Shown here: one piece after another, positions 1 to 8,327 of the stretch
Layout of the letters: every line of letters starts with the position of its first letter
Position numbering within the stretch: position 1 is the first letter of the stretch
Source of the DNA: an uncultured Pseudomonadota bacterium
GTDB taxonomy: Bacteria; Myxococcota_A; UBA796; SXON01
Assembly (NCBI GenBank): GCA_903875225.1
Contig: CAIQVJ010000125.1
Span: 1-64,000, forward strand
DNA: 64,000 nt
Reading direction: 5' to 3'
Position numbers and translations under genes: made by a program
The notes under the pieces: model-generated
The model's input: the letters and a program-made list of their open reading frames with translations, nothing else
The model's database searches: none
Told to the model about the DNA's origin: nothing

Positions 1-136
1 CGCCGCCTTCAAGCGCGCACACCCCCAGCATTACCACCCGAAGTGAGGATGTTCGCGGCGGGTTCGGCTGGACGGGGAGCATGGGGGACAGGGTAAGCGG
101 CGGCGGTGGGGAGGTCTGCCCGGTGTCGCTGATGGG

Positions 137-1108
137 TCACGACGCGCCGCCCATGTGGCAGCCCACGAGCGTGAGGACGCTGACAACTGCCAGCTCCACC
201 GGCACCACCGCGGCCCCCGGGTCCCACGTAGCGCCCTCGAGAATGTCCGCGTCGTCCCTCACGATCAGTGCGCCGTCCACGTTGTCGGTGAAGGAGCAGT
301 CGATGAAGCTCTGATTGTCACAGATACACCCGATCCGCACGGCCCATCCAAATCGCTCGATGGCGAGACCGATGGCCCCCACCTCGCCCGCGCTGCTCCC
401 GATTCGGGCGACAACGAACGCAGCGGTGTCGTCCACATCCTCTTTCTTTTCGACACCCGGCCACCACTGCCCTGGATTCGGGTTGATGTCGCCGGATCCC
501 TTGTTGTAATCATACGAATTGGCGAGCCACAGCCCGATGGTCCCAGACTCCTGGCCCCCGGAGATCGATCCGCCGATGAACTTGCACCTCGTGAGGACCA
601 TCGCCCGGACGGCTGCTCTCGGGCCGAGCGCCGCGCTGCCGTCGACGTTCAACGGCTCGGCCATCGTGGTCACCGCCACTCGAAGCTCCTGCATCAACAG
701 GCTGTCTGCACCATAGATCTCCACCAGCGGGCTGCGCGCGGCAATGTGCGCCGGGGCCTCGATCCGAAACCCGATGAACGTCTGGCCGAAGCCCGTGGTG
801 GCCGGATCCGGCTTCCCGGTATCGGGGAGGATCGGCACAGTCGACGCATAGCCGATGCGCACGTACGCCTTGCTGTCTATCGGAACCAGGATCGCGCCGG
901 CCAGGAAGGTGCACCGTTGATCCGACCGGCAGAACTCCAGAGTGCCCGAAAAAAGGTAACGCCCCGCTGGGAACAGGACGTGTTTTCCAGTGGCGATCGC
1001 CGCGCGAATCGCGCGCGTATTGGCGGCTGCTTCGCGCGGGCTGGTCGCCGTGACAATCGCGCCCCGGTCAACAACATTCTCGTAGACATCCGAGAGATTC
1101 TGAACCAT
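137..1108 (-). CDS. right-handed beta-helix (pectate-lyase/tail-spike-like) protein
   Basis: A 323-residue protein. Its N-terminus reads NLSDVYENVVDRGAI, followed by an alpha/beta stretch ending FPAGRYLFSG. This is how pectate_lyase_3-type beta-helix domains and many phage tail spikes or fibres open. The remainder is short beta-strand-rich repeats consistent with a solenoid. There is no signal peptide. I chose the ATG at 1108 because GGAG lies five bases upstream (GGAGccgtgATG); an ATG at 1186 would add 26 unlike residues. It lies downstream of the small gene at 1202-1609 on the same strand and is probably co-transcribed with it. The NLSDV opening points to a phage or tailocin origin, but no other virion gene is visible. 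At 323 residues it is short for a tail spike. It could instead be an exported polysaccharide-binding protein lacking an obvious signal. Substrate unknown. Confidence 0.7.
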   Translation of the reverse strand: MVQNLSDVYENVVDRGAIVTATSPREAAANTRAIRAAIATGKHVLFPAGRYLFSGTLEFCRSDQRCTFLAGAILVPIDSKAYVRIGYASTVPILPDTGKPDPATTGFGQTFIGFRIEAPAHIAARSPLVEIYGADSLLMQELRVAVTTMAEPLNVDGSAALGPRAAVRAMVLTRCKFIGGSISGGQESGTIGLWLANSYDYNKGSGDINPNPGQWWPGVEKKEDVDDTAAFVVARIGSSAGEVGAIGLAIERFGWAVRIGCICDNQSFIDCSFTDNVDGALIVRDDADILEGATWDPGAAVVPVELAVVSVLTLVGCHMGGAS

Positions 1109-1201
1109 CACGGCTCCGATTGCCCAAGGGCAACGCTGGTGTATACCGAAATGCGCCGTGGGGCCCGGCGGGCTACCCCGCCGCACCGGGACGCCGCTTG
1201 C

Positions 1202-1609
1202 TCAGCTGGTGCGCTTCACGCAGAGCATGGCGCTACACAACGCCGTCTCCTGAAGCGCGCCCGAGCCGTTCCCATAGCTGAGCATCAGTCGGCAGGTGGG
1301 CATGAAGTTCGTCAGGGTGGTGTAGGCCGCCTGCCTGAGCGACCCGTTGGCCGAGATGACGGTGCCGAGCGGAGACGGAGTCCCGATCTCGGTGTTCCGC
1401 GTATAGCCGGACATCAAGCACACGTTCCAGCGAAACTGCGCGGAGATCCCCTCGGTCAGCGTGATCAACGTCAATTCCTCGACGCCGGTGAGATCGAGGA
1501 GATCCTCCGAGACGTCGAGCTCGACGTAGATCGGGGTCGTGGCCATGGTGTTTCCGCCGCTGACGATGCGGCGCTGCGAGAAGAGATCGTATTGCGTGAA
1601 AATGGACAT
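1202..1609 (-). CDS. small beta-rich hypothetical protein, possibly phage-derived
   Basis: A 135-residue protein I do not recognise. It is rich in Thr, Leu and Ser with alternating hydrophobic residues, as in a beta-sandwich. It has no signal peptide and no membrane segment, and the C-terminal half carries four Cys. AAGGA five bases before the ATG at 1609 makes this start convincing; an internal ATG, 21 codons in (MATTPIYVELDV), is an alternative. It sits immediately upstream of, and on the same strand as, the beta-helix protein, and downstream of an AT-rich promoter-like region. The pair may be a structural module from a prophage. Function is not assignable. Confidence 0.6.
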   Translation of the reverse strand: MSIFTQYDLFSQRRIVSGGNTMATTPIYVELDVSEDLLDLTGVEELTLITLTEGISAQFRWNVCLMSGYTRNTEIGTPSPLGTVISANGSLRQAAYTTLTNFMPTCRLMLSYGNGSGALQETALCSAMLCVKRTS

Positions 1610-1764
1610 GGAGTTCCTTCCAGGCTGCAGGATGTGTCGGCGTCCCCCCCGGGCGACCCGGAAGGCTTCGGACCGGTTGGCCCGACATCGTCAGGGTAGC
1701 CCGCATGATCGCCTCCTGCACCAGACTCTTGGCCCAGGCCCAGGCAAATATAACATTCTTTCAA

Positions 1765-1792
1765 ACTATATTATTTCATTCTTGTCAAACAA
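1765..1792 (-). promoter_or_regulatory. putative promoter for the phage-like gene pair
   Basis: In the AT-rich block upstream of the small gene starting at 1609, the minus strand reads TTGTTT (1792-1787), 16 bases, then TATAGT (1770-1765). An overlapping TTGACA (1788-1783) lies only 12 bases from TATAGT, too close for a standard sigma-70 spacing. The AT richness is exceptional for this window. The untranslated leader would be about 150 bases. Confidence 0.35.
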
Positions 1793-1868
1793 TTGTGAAG
1801 CCACTCCCGCCACGCGCGCAGCCCCGCCCGCGGGACCAGACGCGCCGCCCCGTGGGACCGGCGCGGGG

Positions 1869-1924
1869 GACCGATCACCATCTGGATGCACAGCAGCCCG
1901 ACCGATCACCACCTGGATGCACAG
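1869..1924 (-). repeat. two 25-bp direct repeats, 31-bp period, ending in ATGCACAG
   Basis: Positions 1869-1893 and 1900-1924 are 25-bp copies with one mismatch (T versus C), separated by six bases. On the minus strand each begins CTGTGCATCCAG. The same TGTGCAT core with the same 31-bp period reappears in opposite orientation at 2034-2079. Paired, regularly spaced repeats of this kind are typical of transposase-binding sites at the ends of IS21- or Tn7-like elements. No transposase gene is present. Confidence 0.55.
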
Positions 1925-2033
1925 GACCGCCGACCCGCCTCGGCGTGAGGCGGGCATCGTCACGGGAAAACGCCGATGATGCTCATGCCGCCGCGCGTCG
2001 GACCCGCCAGCGCGCGGGGTTCAAGGCGGCTCC

Positions 2034-2079
2034 TGTGCATTCGACCCCGGATGGGTCCAGGAGTTGTGCATTCGACCCC
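2034..2079 (+). repeat. two 15-bp direct repeats, 31-bp period, TGTGCATTCGACCCC
   Basis: TGTGCATTCGACCCC occurs identically at 2034-2048 and 2065-2079, a 31-bp period. The TGTGCAT core is shared with the minus-strand pair at 1869-1924, so the two pairs face away from each other across about 110 bp. This looks like the right end of one mobile element next to the left end of another, or a relic of one. It is an inference from geometry only. Confidence 0.5.
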
Positions 2080-2276
2080 CAACGCGCTCGCGCCCCCGTG
2101 CTGCCCGCCGATCCAATGCTCCCGGCCGTTCCACTGCGGCAGTCAACCGGGCGATCGGGCGAGCGAGGCCGCCAACCCTCACCACAAGAGACCCCTGCGT
2201 CCACCGCGCGCGGTCTCGACGCCCCGCTGGGGGATGGGCCGGCGCGAGATCGCCCAGTCGGGTGTTAGACGCCTTC

Positions 2277-3818
2277 ATGAACCGGGTCGAGACCATGCGA
2301 GCCCTGCTGATCCCCACCGTCCTCGCCCTGGTCGTGAGCGCATGTTCGAGCACCCGCGCTCCGGCCGGATCGGGCGATTCGAGGACGATCTACCCGGTGG
2401 ATCTCCCCCCGGGGTTCGGCGAGGCCGACTGGATGGTCACAGGGCCGCCGTCGAGCCCCTACTTCGGTGACAGCCTCGCCGAGGCGGGCGACACCAACGG
2501 CGACGGCTACGACGACTTCCTCGTGCTCGCAACCAACGTCGGATACCATGGAACATCCACCGTGGCCTATCTCTACGAGGGCTCCGCAACGGGCCCTGCC
2601 GACACCCCGGAGCGGGAGATCCCGTTCGAGTCGGACTGGGGGAGCGCCGGGTCGGGCGACTTCGATGGGGATGGGTATTCGGACGTGCTTGTCGGCGCAG
2701 ACCTGGAGAACGACGCGCACGGGGCCGTACTCGTCTACGCTGGGAGCGCTGAGGGCCTCTCGACCACGCCCGTCACCACGCTCGATGGCGTCAATCGGCA
2801 GGACTACTACGGGACCGCGGTATCCGGAGTTGGAGACGTCGATGGGGACGGGTACGACGACGCCATGATCGGTGCTGCGGGTGTCGATTCCTTTCGGGGG
2901 GCCGCATACCTGTACCTTGGCTCTCCGTCGGGCCTGCAAGCGCTGCCCACCTCCACGGTTCAAGGCACGACCGAGCACGACAGCGTCGGCCAGGAGGTCG
3001 ACGGCGCGGGAGACGTGAACGGTGACGGATTCCCAGACGTGATCGTCAGCGCCCCAGGGGTGAACTCCTGGGCCGGCGTCGTGTACGTGTACCTGGGCTC
3101 AGCCAGCGGGCTGTCGGCCACGGCCGGCACGACCGTGATCAACCATGGGGACGGGCGGATCGGCTCCTTCGCGGAGCTATCCGGCGCCGGGGACGTGAAC
3201 GGAGACGGGTTCAGTGACATCGTGGTCGGCGACCCGCCGGACGCACGCGTGTACTTCGGGTCGGCGACCGGTACGAGCATCACGCCTTCCGTCCACTGGG
3301 AGGGCGACTTCAGCTTCGGGTGGCCGGTATCCGACGCGGGCGACGTCGACGCCGACGGGTATGACGACGTGCTGGTCGGTGAACCCGACGCGCTCGCGAG
3401 CAACGGGGAGGCGGACGGTGGACGGGCCTGGCTGTACCTCGGGTCGGGCAACGGTCCGGCCACCGAACCGGACATCGGCCTCGTGGGGGCCGACGAACCC
3501 GGCACCCTCTTCGGGGCCGCTGTTGCGGGCGTCGGAGACGTGAACGGCGACGGGTACGACGACGTGGTCATCGGCGCCTACGGTGCGGCGTGGCTGTACC
3601 TCGGCCGGCCGACGACGTCGGGAGCCGATCCGGACTCCGGCGCAGGAGGCGACTCCGCCGGGGATACGGGCGGCAGCGCCGACCAGGGGTGCGCGTGTGC
3701 GTCCCCGGGCGGGGCGACACCGCAAGCCCTGGCGCTGCTGGCCGGTGCGCTGCTCACCACGCGACGGCGACGGCCTGCGCGCGAGCGGTCGCTACGGGCA
3801 CACGCCCGCGTTTCCTGA
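2277..3818 (+). CDS. FG-GAP repeat lipoprotein with MYXO-CTERM-like tail
   Basis: A 513-residue surface protein. After a short basic start comes a lipoprotein signal (LIPTVLALVVSAC), then seven copies of the Ca-binding FG-GAP/integrin-alpha signature G-D-x-[ND]-G-D-G-[YF]-x-D-x-x-[VI]-G-A spread over the body. This predicts a seven-bladed beta-propeller. The C-terminus has a Ser/Gly/Asp linker, a GCACA patch, a hydrophobic helix (ALALLAGALLTT) and an RRRR cluster, matching the form of MYXO-CTERM sorting tails. The start could be ATG 2277 or ATG 2295; the second gives a more compact signal peptide. Its 3' end overlaps the convergent gene at 3792 by 27 bp. Probable role is adhesion or ligand binding; no catalytic residues are apparent. 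Confidence 0.75.
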   Translation: MNRVETMRALLIPTVLALVVSACSSTRAPAGSGDSRTIYPVDLPPGFGEADWMVTGPPSSPYFGDSLAEAGDTNGDGYDDFLVLATNVGYHGTSTVAYLYEGSATGPADTPEREIPFESDWGSAGSGDFDGDGYSDVLVGADLENDAHGAVLVYAGSAEGLSTTPVTTLDGVNRQDYYGTAVSGVGDVDGDGYDDAMIGAAGVDSFRGAAYLYLGSPSGLQALPTSTVQGTTEHDSVGQEVDGAGDVNGDGFPDVIVSAPGVNSWAGVVYVYLGSASGLSATAGTTVINHGDGRIGSFAELSGAGDVNGDGFSDIVVGDPPDARVYFGSATGTSITPSVHWEGDFSFGWPVSDAGDVDADGYDDVLVGEPDALASNGEADGGRAWLYLGSGNGPATEPDIGLVGADEPGTLFGAAVAGVGDVNGDGYDDVVIGAYGAAWLYLGRPTTSGADPDSGAGGDSAGDTGGSADQGCACASPGGATPQALALLAGALLTTRRRRPARERSLRAHARVS

Positions 3819-5117
3819 GTTGGTCACAGACGTTGGGCCGCTGGTGAGCTTGGCGACCAGGTCGTCCACACGGGTCGGGCACAGGAGGGAGTTGTCATGG
3901 ATGCCGACGCTCGCGCCCACCGAGGTCAACGAACGGAGGCCGAGGTCGACCAGCCCTCCGTCGTAGTACACGAGCAGGTCGCCGCCGACCTCCTCGACTG
4001 CCCCCAACCCGGAGAGGTCCAGCAGGCTGGAGTCCATTCGCAGGGAGACGTCACCGTCCACGGAGGCGAGGGCGGGAAAGTCCATGGACTCCATCGAGAG
4101 GCAGTTGGCGATCTGCAGGCTGTCTCCCACGCTCGTCAACGCGGGGAAGCCATCCAGGCGGAGCACAGCGGTGGTGTCGACATACAGGCTCTGGTCCACG
4201 GTCTCGAGGGCGGGCGCCGACAGCGTCGTGAGCGCCGGATTGCCGATCAGCTCGAACTTGCCAGCGCTCTGCGCGCCGTCGAGGACGAGGGACTCCAGCA
4301 CCGGGTTGTCCTGGAGACCGATCGCGATCGTGCGGCTGGTCTCCAGCCTGACCGAGGTGAGCGCGGGGTTGGAGTTGATGGAGGCGGAGGTGAGCCCGTC
4401 GGACACGATGTCGATGTCGGTGAGGACCGAGTTGTCGTTGACCAGCAGCGAGGACACACCAAAGTCGTTCAGTTTCGAGACGTCCTGCAGCCGGCCATTG
4501 GTGTCGAGCCACACCTCGTCCACGGAACGCAACGCGACGAGGCCGGCGAGGTCGGCAAACTGCGTCCTCTCGACCCACAGCGTGCCGTTGATGGTGGTGA
4601 GCGAGTCCAGTCCGTCGAGGCTCTCGAGGCTGGGGTTGCCGCCGAAGTTGAGGGGGTCCCCAACCGACTCGAGCAAGCGGAGGCCGTGGATGTCCGCGAG
4701 GCTCGGGTTGGAATCCACGTACATGAAGTCGCCGACGCTGGTCAACGCGCCGAGGCCGTCCAGGTTCTTCAGCCGTTGGTCATCCATCAGGTAGAGGCCG
4801 CCGCCAATCCTCGTGAGCGCCGAGAGACCGTCGAGGTTTCGGACGTCCTCGTTGTCCAGCATCCATACGGTGCCTGTGATCTCCGTGACGCACCACATGG
4901 AGTCCACGTCGATCTGGCGCCAGTCGTCCATCCGGACGTCGTCGTCGATGACGGACTCGGCGCAGGGGGGGCGATCGTCGGTGTCGGTGTCGGTGTCGGT
5001 GTCCGCATCGGCGTCGGTGTCGGTGTCGGTGTCCGTGTCCGCATCCGAGTCGACTGGCGCGGGATGGGAGCAGGAACGCAACCCGAGCAGGAGGATGGTG
5101 TGCGGGAGGCGAAACAT
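3792..5117 (-). CDS. receptor L-domain-like lipoprotein
   Basis: A 441-residue protein with a lipoprotein-type signal (ILLLGLRSC). A linker of about 28 residues made almost wholly of Asp, Thr and Ala follows. Next come about thirteen repeats of the form L-x-G-L-x-x-L-x-x-[VI]-x-G-x-[LV]-x-[VI]-x-x-N-x-x-L, as in receptor-L and leucine-rich solenoid domains. No enzymatic motif is seen. The linker is encoded by a simple DNA repeat that could vary in length. The likely role is surface ligand recognition. The gene is divergent from the M19-like gene at 5224 (107 bp apart) and convergent with the FG-GAP gene. Confidence 0.7.
   Translation of the reverse strand: MFRLPHTILLLGLRSCSHPAPVDSDADTDTDTDTDADADTDTDTDTDDRPPCAESVIDDDVRMDDWRQIDVDSMWCVTEITGTVWMLDNEDVRNLDGLSALTRIGGGLYLMDDQRLKNLDGLGALTSVGDFMYVDSNPSLADIHGLRLLESVGDPLNFGGNPSLESLDGLDSLTTINGTLWVERTQFADLAGLVALRSVDEVWLDTNGRLQDVSKLNDFGVSSLLVNDNSVLTDIDIVSDGLTSASINSNPALTSVRLETSRTIAIGLQDNPVLESLVLDGAQSAGKFELIGNPALTTLSAPALETVDQSLYVDTTAVLRLDGFPALTSVGDSLQIANCLSMESMDFPALASVDGDVSLRMDSSLLDLSGLGAVEEVGGDLLVYYDGGLVDLGLRSLTSVGASVGIHDNSLLCPTRVDDLVAKLTSGPTSVTNSGNAGVCP
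4978..5052. repeat. simple sequence repeat encoding an Asp/Thr/Ala linker
   Basis: Tandem GTCGGT/GTCGGC/GTCCGC hexamers (plus-strand reading) run through the 5' part of the receptor-L-like gene. They encode alternating Asp-Thr and Asp-Ala on the minus strand. Repeats of 6 bp keep frame when they slip, so linker length could differ between strains. Confidence 0.7.
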
Positions 5118-5223
5118 CCGACTTCAGTAACCGATCCGTGCGCCACGCTGGAAATGCCCACGACCCGGTTGGCGGCGCCGGGCGTGGCGTGATTGGCCGG
5201 CCGCCATGCGGTAGACTCCGCGG

Positions 5224-7467
5224 ATGCGCCCCCCCGCCCGCCGCAGCCTCCTCCCCGTCGTGATCCTGTGCACAGGATGCGGCGAACACCTGCTCCCCGT
5301 CGAGGACCTCGACGTGCAGGGCTGGTCCAACCAATGCGTCTCGCTGCACACCGCGAAGGAGGCGCTCGTCGCCGACGGAGGCACGTACACCTGGACCCGG
5401 GGGGCCGACGCAGACGCCGCGCGCTTCCGCCTGCAGGCCGCGGACCTCGGCGTCTACCTGCTCTACGACTCCGACGGGCGCTACCTCGTCGCGGAGTCCG
5501 ACACCGTGACGCGTGAGACGTCGCTGCAGTCCGACATGACGCGGATCGAGGACGGCCACCTCGACGACGGGTACGTCTCGGGTGGCGAGTGGGCGCTCGA
5601 GCCCTCGTGGAAGGGCGGCACGCGCTACCAACTGCACAACCGTCGCAACGACAAGCTGCTCGGCGAGGAGGGGTTGGGAGCGGACGAGGATGCCCTCGCG
5701 ATCACGCTCGAACCGGCCGAGGGCTGCGCCACCTTCCCGGAGCTCTCCCTCGACGCCACCGGCACGATCACCCACACGACCCTCGACGACGGCACGCTCT
5801 ACGGCATCGCGGACGCCCACTCCCACCTGCTCTCCAACTTCGGGTTCGGCGGCGGCGGGGTGTTCCACGGCAGCACGTTCCATCGTCTGGGCGTGGAGCA
5901 CGCCCTCCCCGACTGCGCGCCCTTCCATGGGGAGGAGGGCCGCCACGACTTCTTCGGGTACGCGTTCGACGCCTCCGGCAACAACACAGCCGACCTCACG
6001 TCGATGATCGACGATCTATTGGCCGGGGAGCTGCAGCAGGACAACCACAACACGGCCGGGTACCCCGACTTCACAGACTGGCCCGACGGCGTGCACCGCT
6101 CGACGCACCAGACGCAGTACTACCGGTGGCTGGAGCGGGCCTGGATGGCGGGGCTGAGGCTCGAGGTGCAACACGCAACGACCAACTCGGTGATCTGCAA
6201 CTTCATGGTGGGCGACGGCGTCGAACCGAGCCGGTACGACTGCGAAGACATGACGGCCGTGGACCGCATCATCGACGAGACGTGGGCGATGCAGCACTAC
6301 ATCGACGCCCAGAACGGCGGCGAGGGCAAGGGGTGGTTCCGCGTGGTGAGCACCCCCGCCGAGGCGCGCGAGGTGATCCAGGCCGGAAAGCTGGCCGTGG
6401 TGATCGGCATCGAGACCTCGGACCTGTTCCGCTGCAACCTCACGCCGCGCCCGGACGGGCCCGTGTGCGACGCCGCCTACGTGAACTCCCAGCTCGACGA
6501 CTACTACGCGCGTGGCGTGCGCGCGGTGTTCCCGGTACACAAGTACGACAACCAGTTCTCGCCGGGCGACGGCTCGGGGGACTTCATCGAGCTCGGGAAC
6601 TTCTTCAACAGCGGCTACTGGACCAACAAGACCGAGGAGTGCCCGGACGATGGCATGCCCGAGGGCTTCGACGGGGGCAGGGTCACGTTCGGGGGCCTGG
6701 AGTCCCCGCGCGACGAGTACGTCTCCGAACCGCCCAACGACTTCAGCGAGTTCCCCGAGGCTCCGATCGACACGGCACTGCAGTACGTGGTGGACATCCT
6801 CCAGCCGCCGCTGGAAGGGCGCTGGTGCCAGAACGGAACCATCACCGACGTGGGCGAGAGCCTGCTCGACGGGCTGATGGCCCGTGGGATGATCATCGAG
6901 CTCGACCACCTCCCGATCCACTCCTACGAGCGGGCACTCGACATCCTCGAAGAGAACGACTACCCGGCCGCCGGAAGCCACGGACGGGACGGGACCGGCC
7001 GCGTCTTTGCGCTCGGCGGCATCTCGACGGTGGGGCTGGGGCGCTGCCAGGACCCCGCGGATCCGGGCTCCACGGTGCGCGGCATCACCGACAGGGTGGC
7101 GCTCATCGAGCAGAACGGCGGCTACCCCGGCACCCCGTTCGGCTTTGATCTCAACGGCTTTGCCGGCGCACCCGGGCCACGCTTCGCCGAGGGCGCCTGC
7201 TCCACGCCCCAGGAGAACCCCGTCACCTACCCGTTCACCTCGTACGCGGGCGACGTCACGTTCACCGAGCCCTGGGTGGGCAACCGGCAGATCGACTTCA
7301 ACGAGGAGGGGATGGTGCACATCGGCATGCTGCCCGAGCTCCTCGAGGACGCCCGCCACGACGGCCAGGCCGACGCACAACTGGAGCCGCTGTTCCGCTC
7401 CGCCGAGGCCTGGATCCGCATGTGGGAGAAGGCGGAGACACGCGCCGGAGAGATGAAGGCGCGCTGA
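5224..7467 (+). CDS. M19/amidohydrolase-like lipoprotein with N-terminal accessory domain
   Basis: A 747-residue protein. A lipoprotein signal (LLPVVILCTGC) comes first. Residues 40-180 are a beta-rich domain whose recurring aromatic/Gly pattern could be a beta-trefoil. From about residue 195 it reads YGIADAHSHL, the metal-binding H-x-H of the TIM-barrel amidohydrolase/renal-dipeptidase superfamily. Further candidate ligands are VFPVHKYDN, IIELDHLP and AAGSHGRD, the last two matching the positions of the later His ligands in M19 dipeptidases. The expected role is a zinc-dependent peptidase or hydrolase at the outer surface. It is about twice the usual M19 length because of the N-terminal domain and insertions. 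It is a single-gene unit, divergent from the receptor-L gene. Substrate unknown. Confidence 0.65.
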   Translation: MRPPARRSLLPVVILCTGCGEHLLPVEDLDVQGWSNQCVSLHTAKEALVADGGTYTWTRGADADAARFRLQAADLGVYLLYDSDGRYLVAESDTVTRETSLQSDMTRIEDGHLDDGYVSGGEWALEPSWKGGTRYQLHNRRNDKLLGEEGLGADEDALAITLEPAEGCATFPELSLDATGTITHTTLDDGTLYGIADAHSHLLSNFGFGGGGVFHGSTFHRLGVEHALPDCAPFHGEEGRHDFFGYAFDASGNNTADLTSMIDDLLAGELQQDNHNTAGYPDFTDWPDGVHRSTHQTQYYRWLERAWMAGLRLEVQHATTNSVICNFMVGDGVEPSRYDCEDMTAVDRIIDETWAMQHYIDAQNGGEGKGWFRVVSTPAEAREVIQAGKLAVVIGIETSDLFRCNLTPRPDGPVCDAAYVNSQLDDYYARGVRAVFPVHKYDNQFSPGDGSGDFIELGNFFNSGYWTNKTEECPDDGMPEGFDGGRVTFGGLESPRDEYVSEPPNDFSEFPEAPIDTALQYVVDILQPPLEGRWCQNGTITDVGESLLDGLMARGMIIELDHLPIHSYERALDILEENDYPAAGSHGRDGTGRVFALGGISTVGLGRCQDPADPGSTVRGITDRVALIEQNGGYPGTPFGFDLNGFAGAPGPRFAEGACSTPQENPVTYPFTSYAGDVTFTEPWVGNRQIDFNEEGMVHIGMLPELLEDARHDGQADAQLEPLFRSAEAWIRMWEKAETRAGEMKAR

Positions 7468-7497
7468 GCGTCGACGGCGGCCCGAGCGGGCGACGAT

Positions 7498-8316
7498 TCA
7501 GCGACCGACGTTCTTCCAATCCACGATCCCCACCTTCGCGCCCTCTGACTGGCACTGCGGGCAGAAGTACGCGTCGTGACCATGCACCCCGAGCGTGCGC
7601 AACTTCGTCCCGCACCGGTCGCACGGCCCGATCCGACCGCGCACATGCAGGAAATCACGGAGCTTCTCGTCGAGCGGCGGGGCACGACGCCGGATCTCGT
7701 CCCGGGCGTGCCCGAGGACCGTGACGATCGCCGCGTGGAGCCCGGCGACCTGCGCCGGGGTGAGCTTGCAGGCGGGGATCCGGGGATGCACGCCGGCGTA
7801 CCACAACACCTCGTCGGCATACGCGTTGCCCATCGCGTCGAGCGCGGCCTTCTCCATCAGCACGACCTTGATCATCTCGCGGCGCTTGCCCAGGATCCTC
7901 GTGAGCACCTCGACGGTGAAGTCCGGCCCGAGCACGTCCACCCCGACCGCGGGCACCCCCACGGGCAGGACGCCCACGGGCGTGAGGTACACCTTGCCCA
8001 TCTGCACGTCGTCGCGGTACCGCAGCTCCAGACCGTCGACCGGCCACGCGAGCGCGAGATCGGCGGGGTCCTTCGTACCGGGCGGCACGAGCTGAAAGCG
8101 ACCGGCCAGCATCGGCGAGACGATGAGCTCCCGCGGGCCGAGGCCGAACACCACCGTGTGCCCCCTGCGCTCGACGCTGTGCACGGTACCGGTCAGATCG
8201 GTGGCCAGGGCGCGAAGGACGACGGGCTTGCGGACCCGGGGCACGCCGAGCGAGCGGCCGACCAGCGCGGTGGCCAGGATGGGCACCACGTATTCGAGGT
8301 CGGGGCGCTCGGGGAT
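7498..8316 (-). CDS. formamidopyrimidine-DNA glycosylase family protein (Fpg/Nei), ATC start
   Basis: A DNA-repair glycosylase/AP lyase of 272 residues if started at ATC 8316. Family features seen are the helix-two-turn-helix stretch (GNAYADEVLWYAGVHP) and a C-terminal zinc finger of four Cys (CDRCG ... FCPQC). In this family the mature N-terminal Pro is the Schiff-base nucleophile, followed by catalytic Glu. Here codons PERPDLEY immediately follow an in-frame ATC, and a TGA stop lies two codons before the Pro. The first ATG/GTG/TTG-type starts are tandem GTGs at 8289 and 8286, and both would delete the Pro and Glu. Either initiation occurs at AUC, the base is a sequencing error, or the gene is inactive. 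The upstream gene's stop is 12 bases before ATC, so translational coupling is plausible. Confidence 0.85.
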   Translation of the reverse strand: MPERPDLEYVVPILATALVGRSLGVPRVRKPVVLRALATDLTGTVHSVERRGHTVVFGLGPRELIVSPMLAGRFQLVPPGTKDPADLALAWPVDGLELRYRDDVQMGKVYLTPVGVLPVGVPAVGVDVLGPDFTVEVLTRILGKRREMIKVVLMEKAALDAMGNAYADEVLWYAGVHPRIPACKLTPAQVAGLHAAIVTVLGHARDEIRRRAPPLDEKLRDFLHVRGRIGPCDRCGTKLRTLGVHGHDAYFCPQCQSEGAKVGIVDWKNVGR

Positions 8317-8327
8317 GGGTCAGCCCG

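Larger units (their letters stand above)
1610..2276. other. 667-bp intergenic region with AT-rich block and paired repeats
   Basis: No supportable gene lies here. From about 1745 to 1800 the composition turns AT-rich, in sharp contrast to the surrounding high-GC DNA; this block holds a promoter-like sequence for the minus-strand pair. Between 1869 and 2079 are two opposed pairs of repeats, each pair with a 31-bp period (listed separately). The remaining 200 bp before the next gene show nothing I can name. The reading frames across it are GC-rich shadow frames without ribosome-binding sites. Confidence 0.6.

Noticed and set aside
1..136. Possible gene downstream of the beta-helix gene at the left edge
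   Set aside because: Only shadow frames are visible; the region is too short to judge.
1705..2268. Plus-strand ORFs across the repeat region at 1.7-2.3 kb
   Set aside because: Composition is Arg/Pro-rich, frames are interrupted by the repeats, and no ribosome-binding site precedes them.
6016..7380. Minus-strand ORF of 454 codons opposite the M19-like gene
   Set aside because: Shadow frame; the plus-strand protein has signal peptide and metal-binding motifs.
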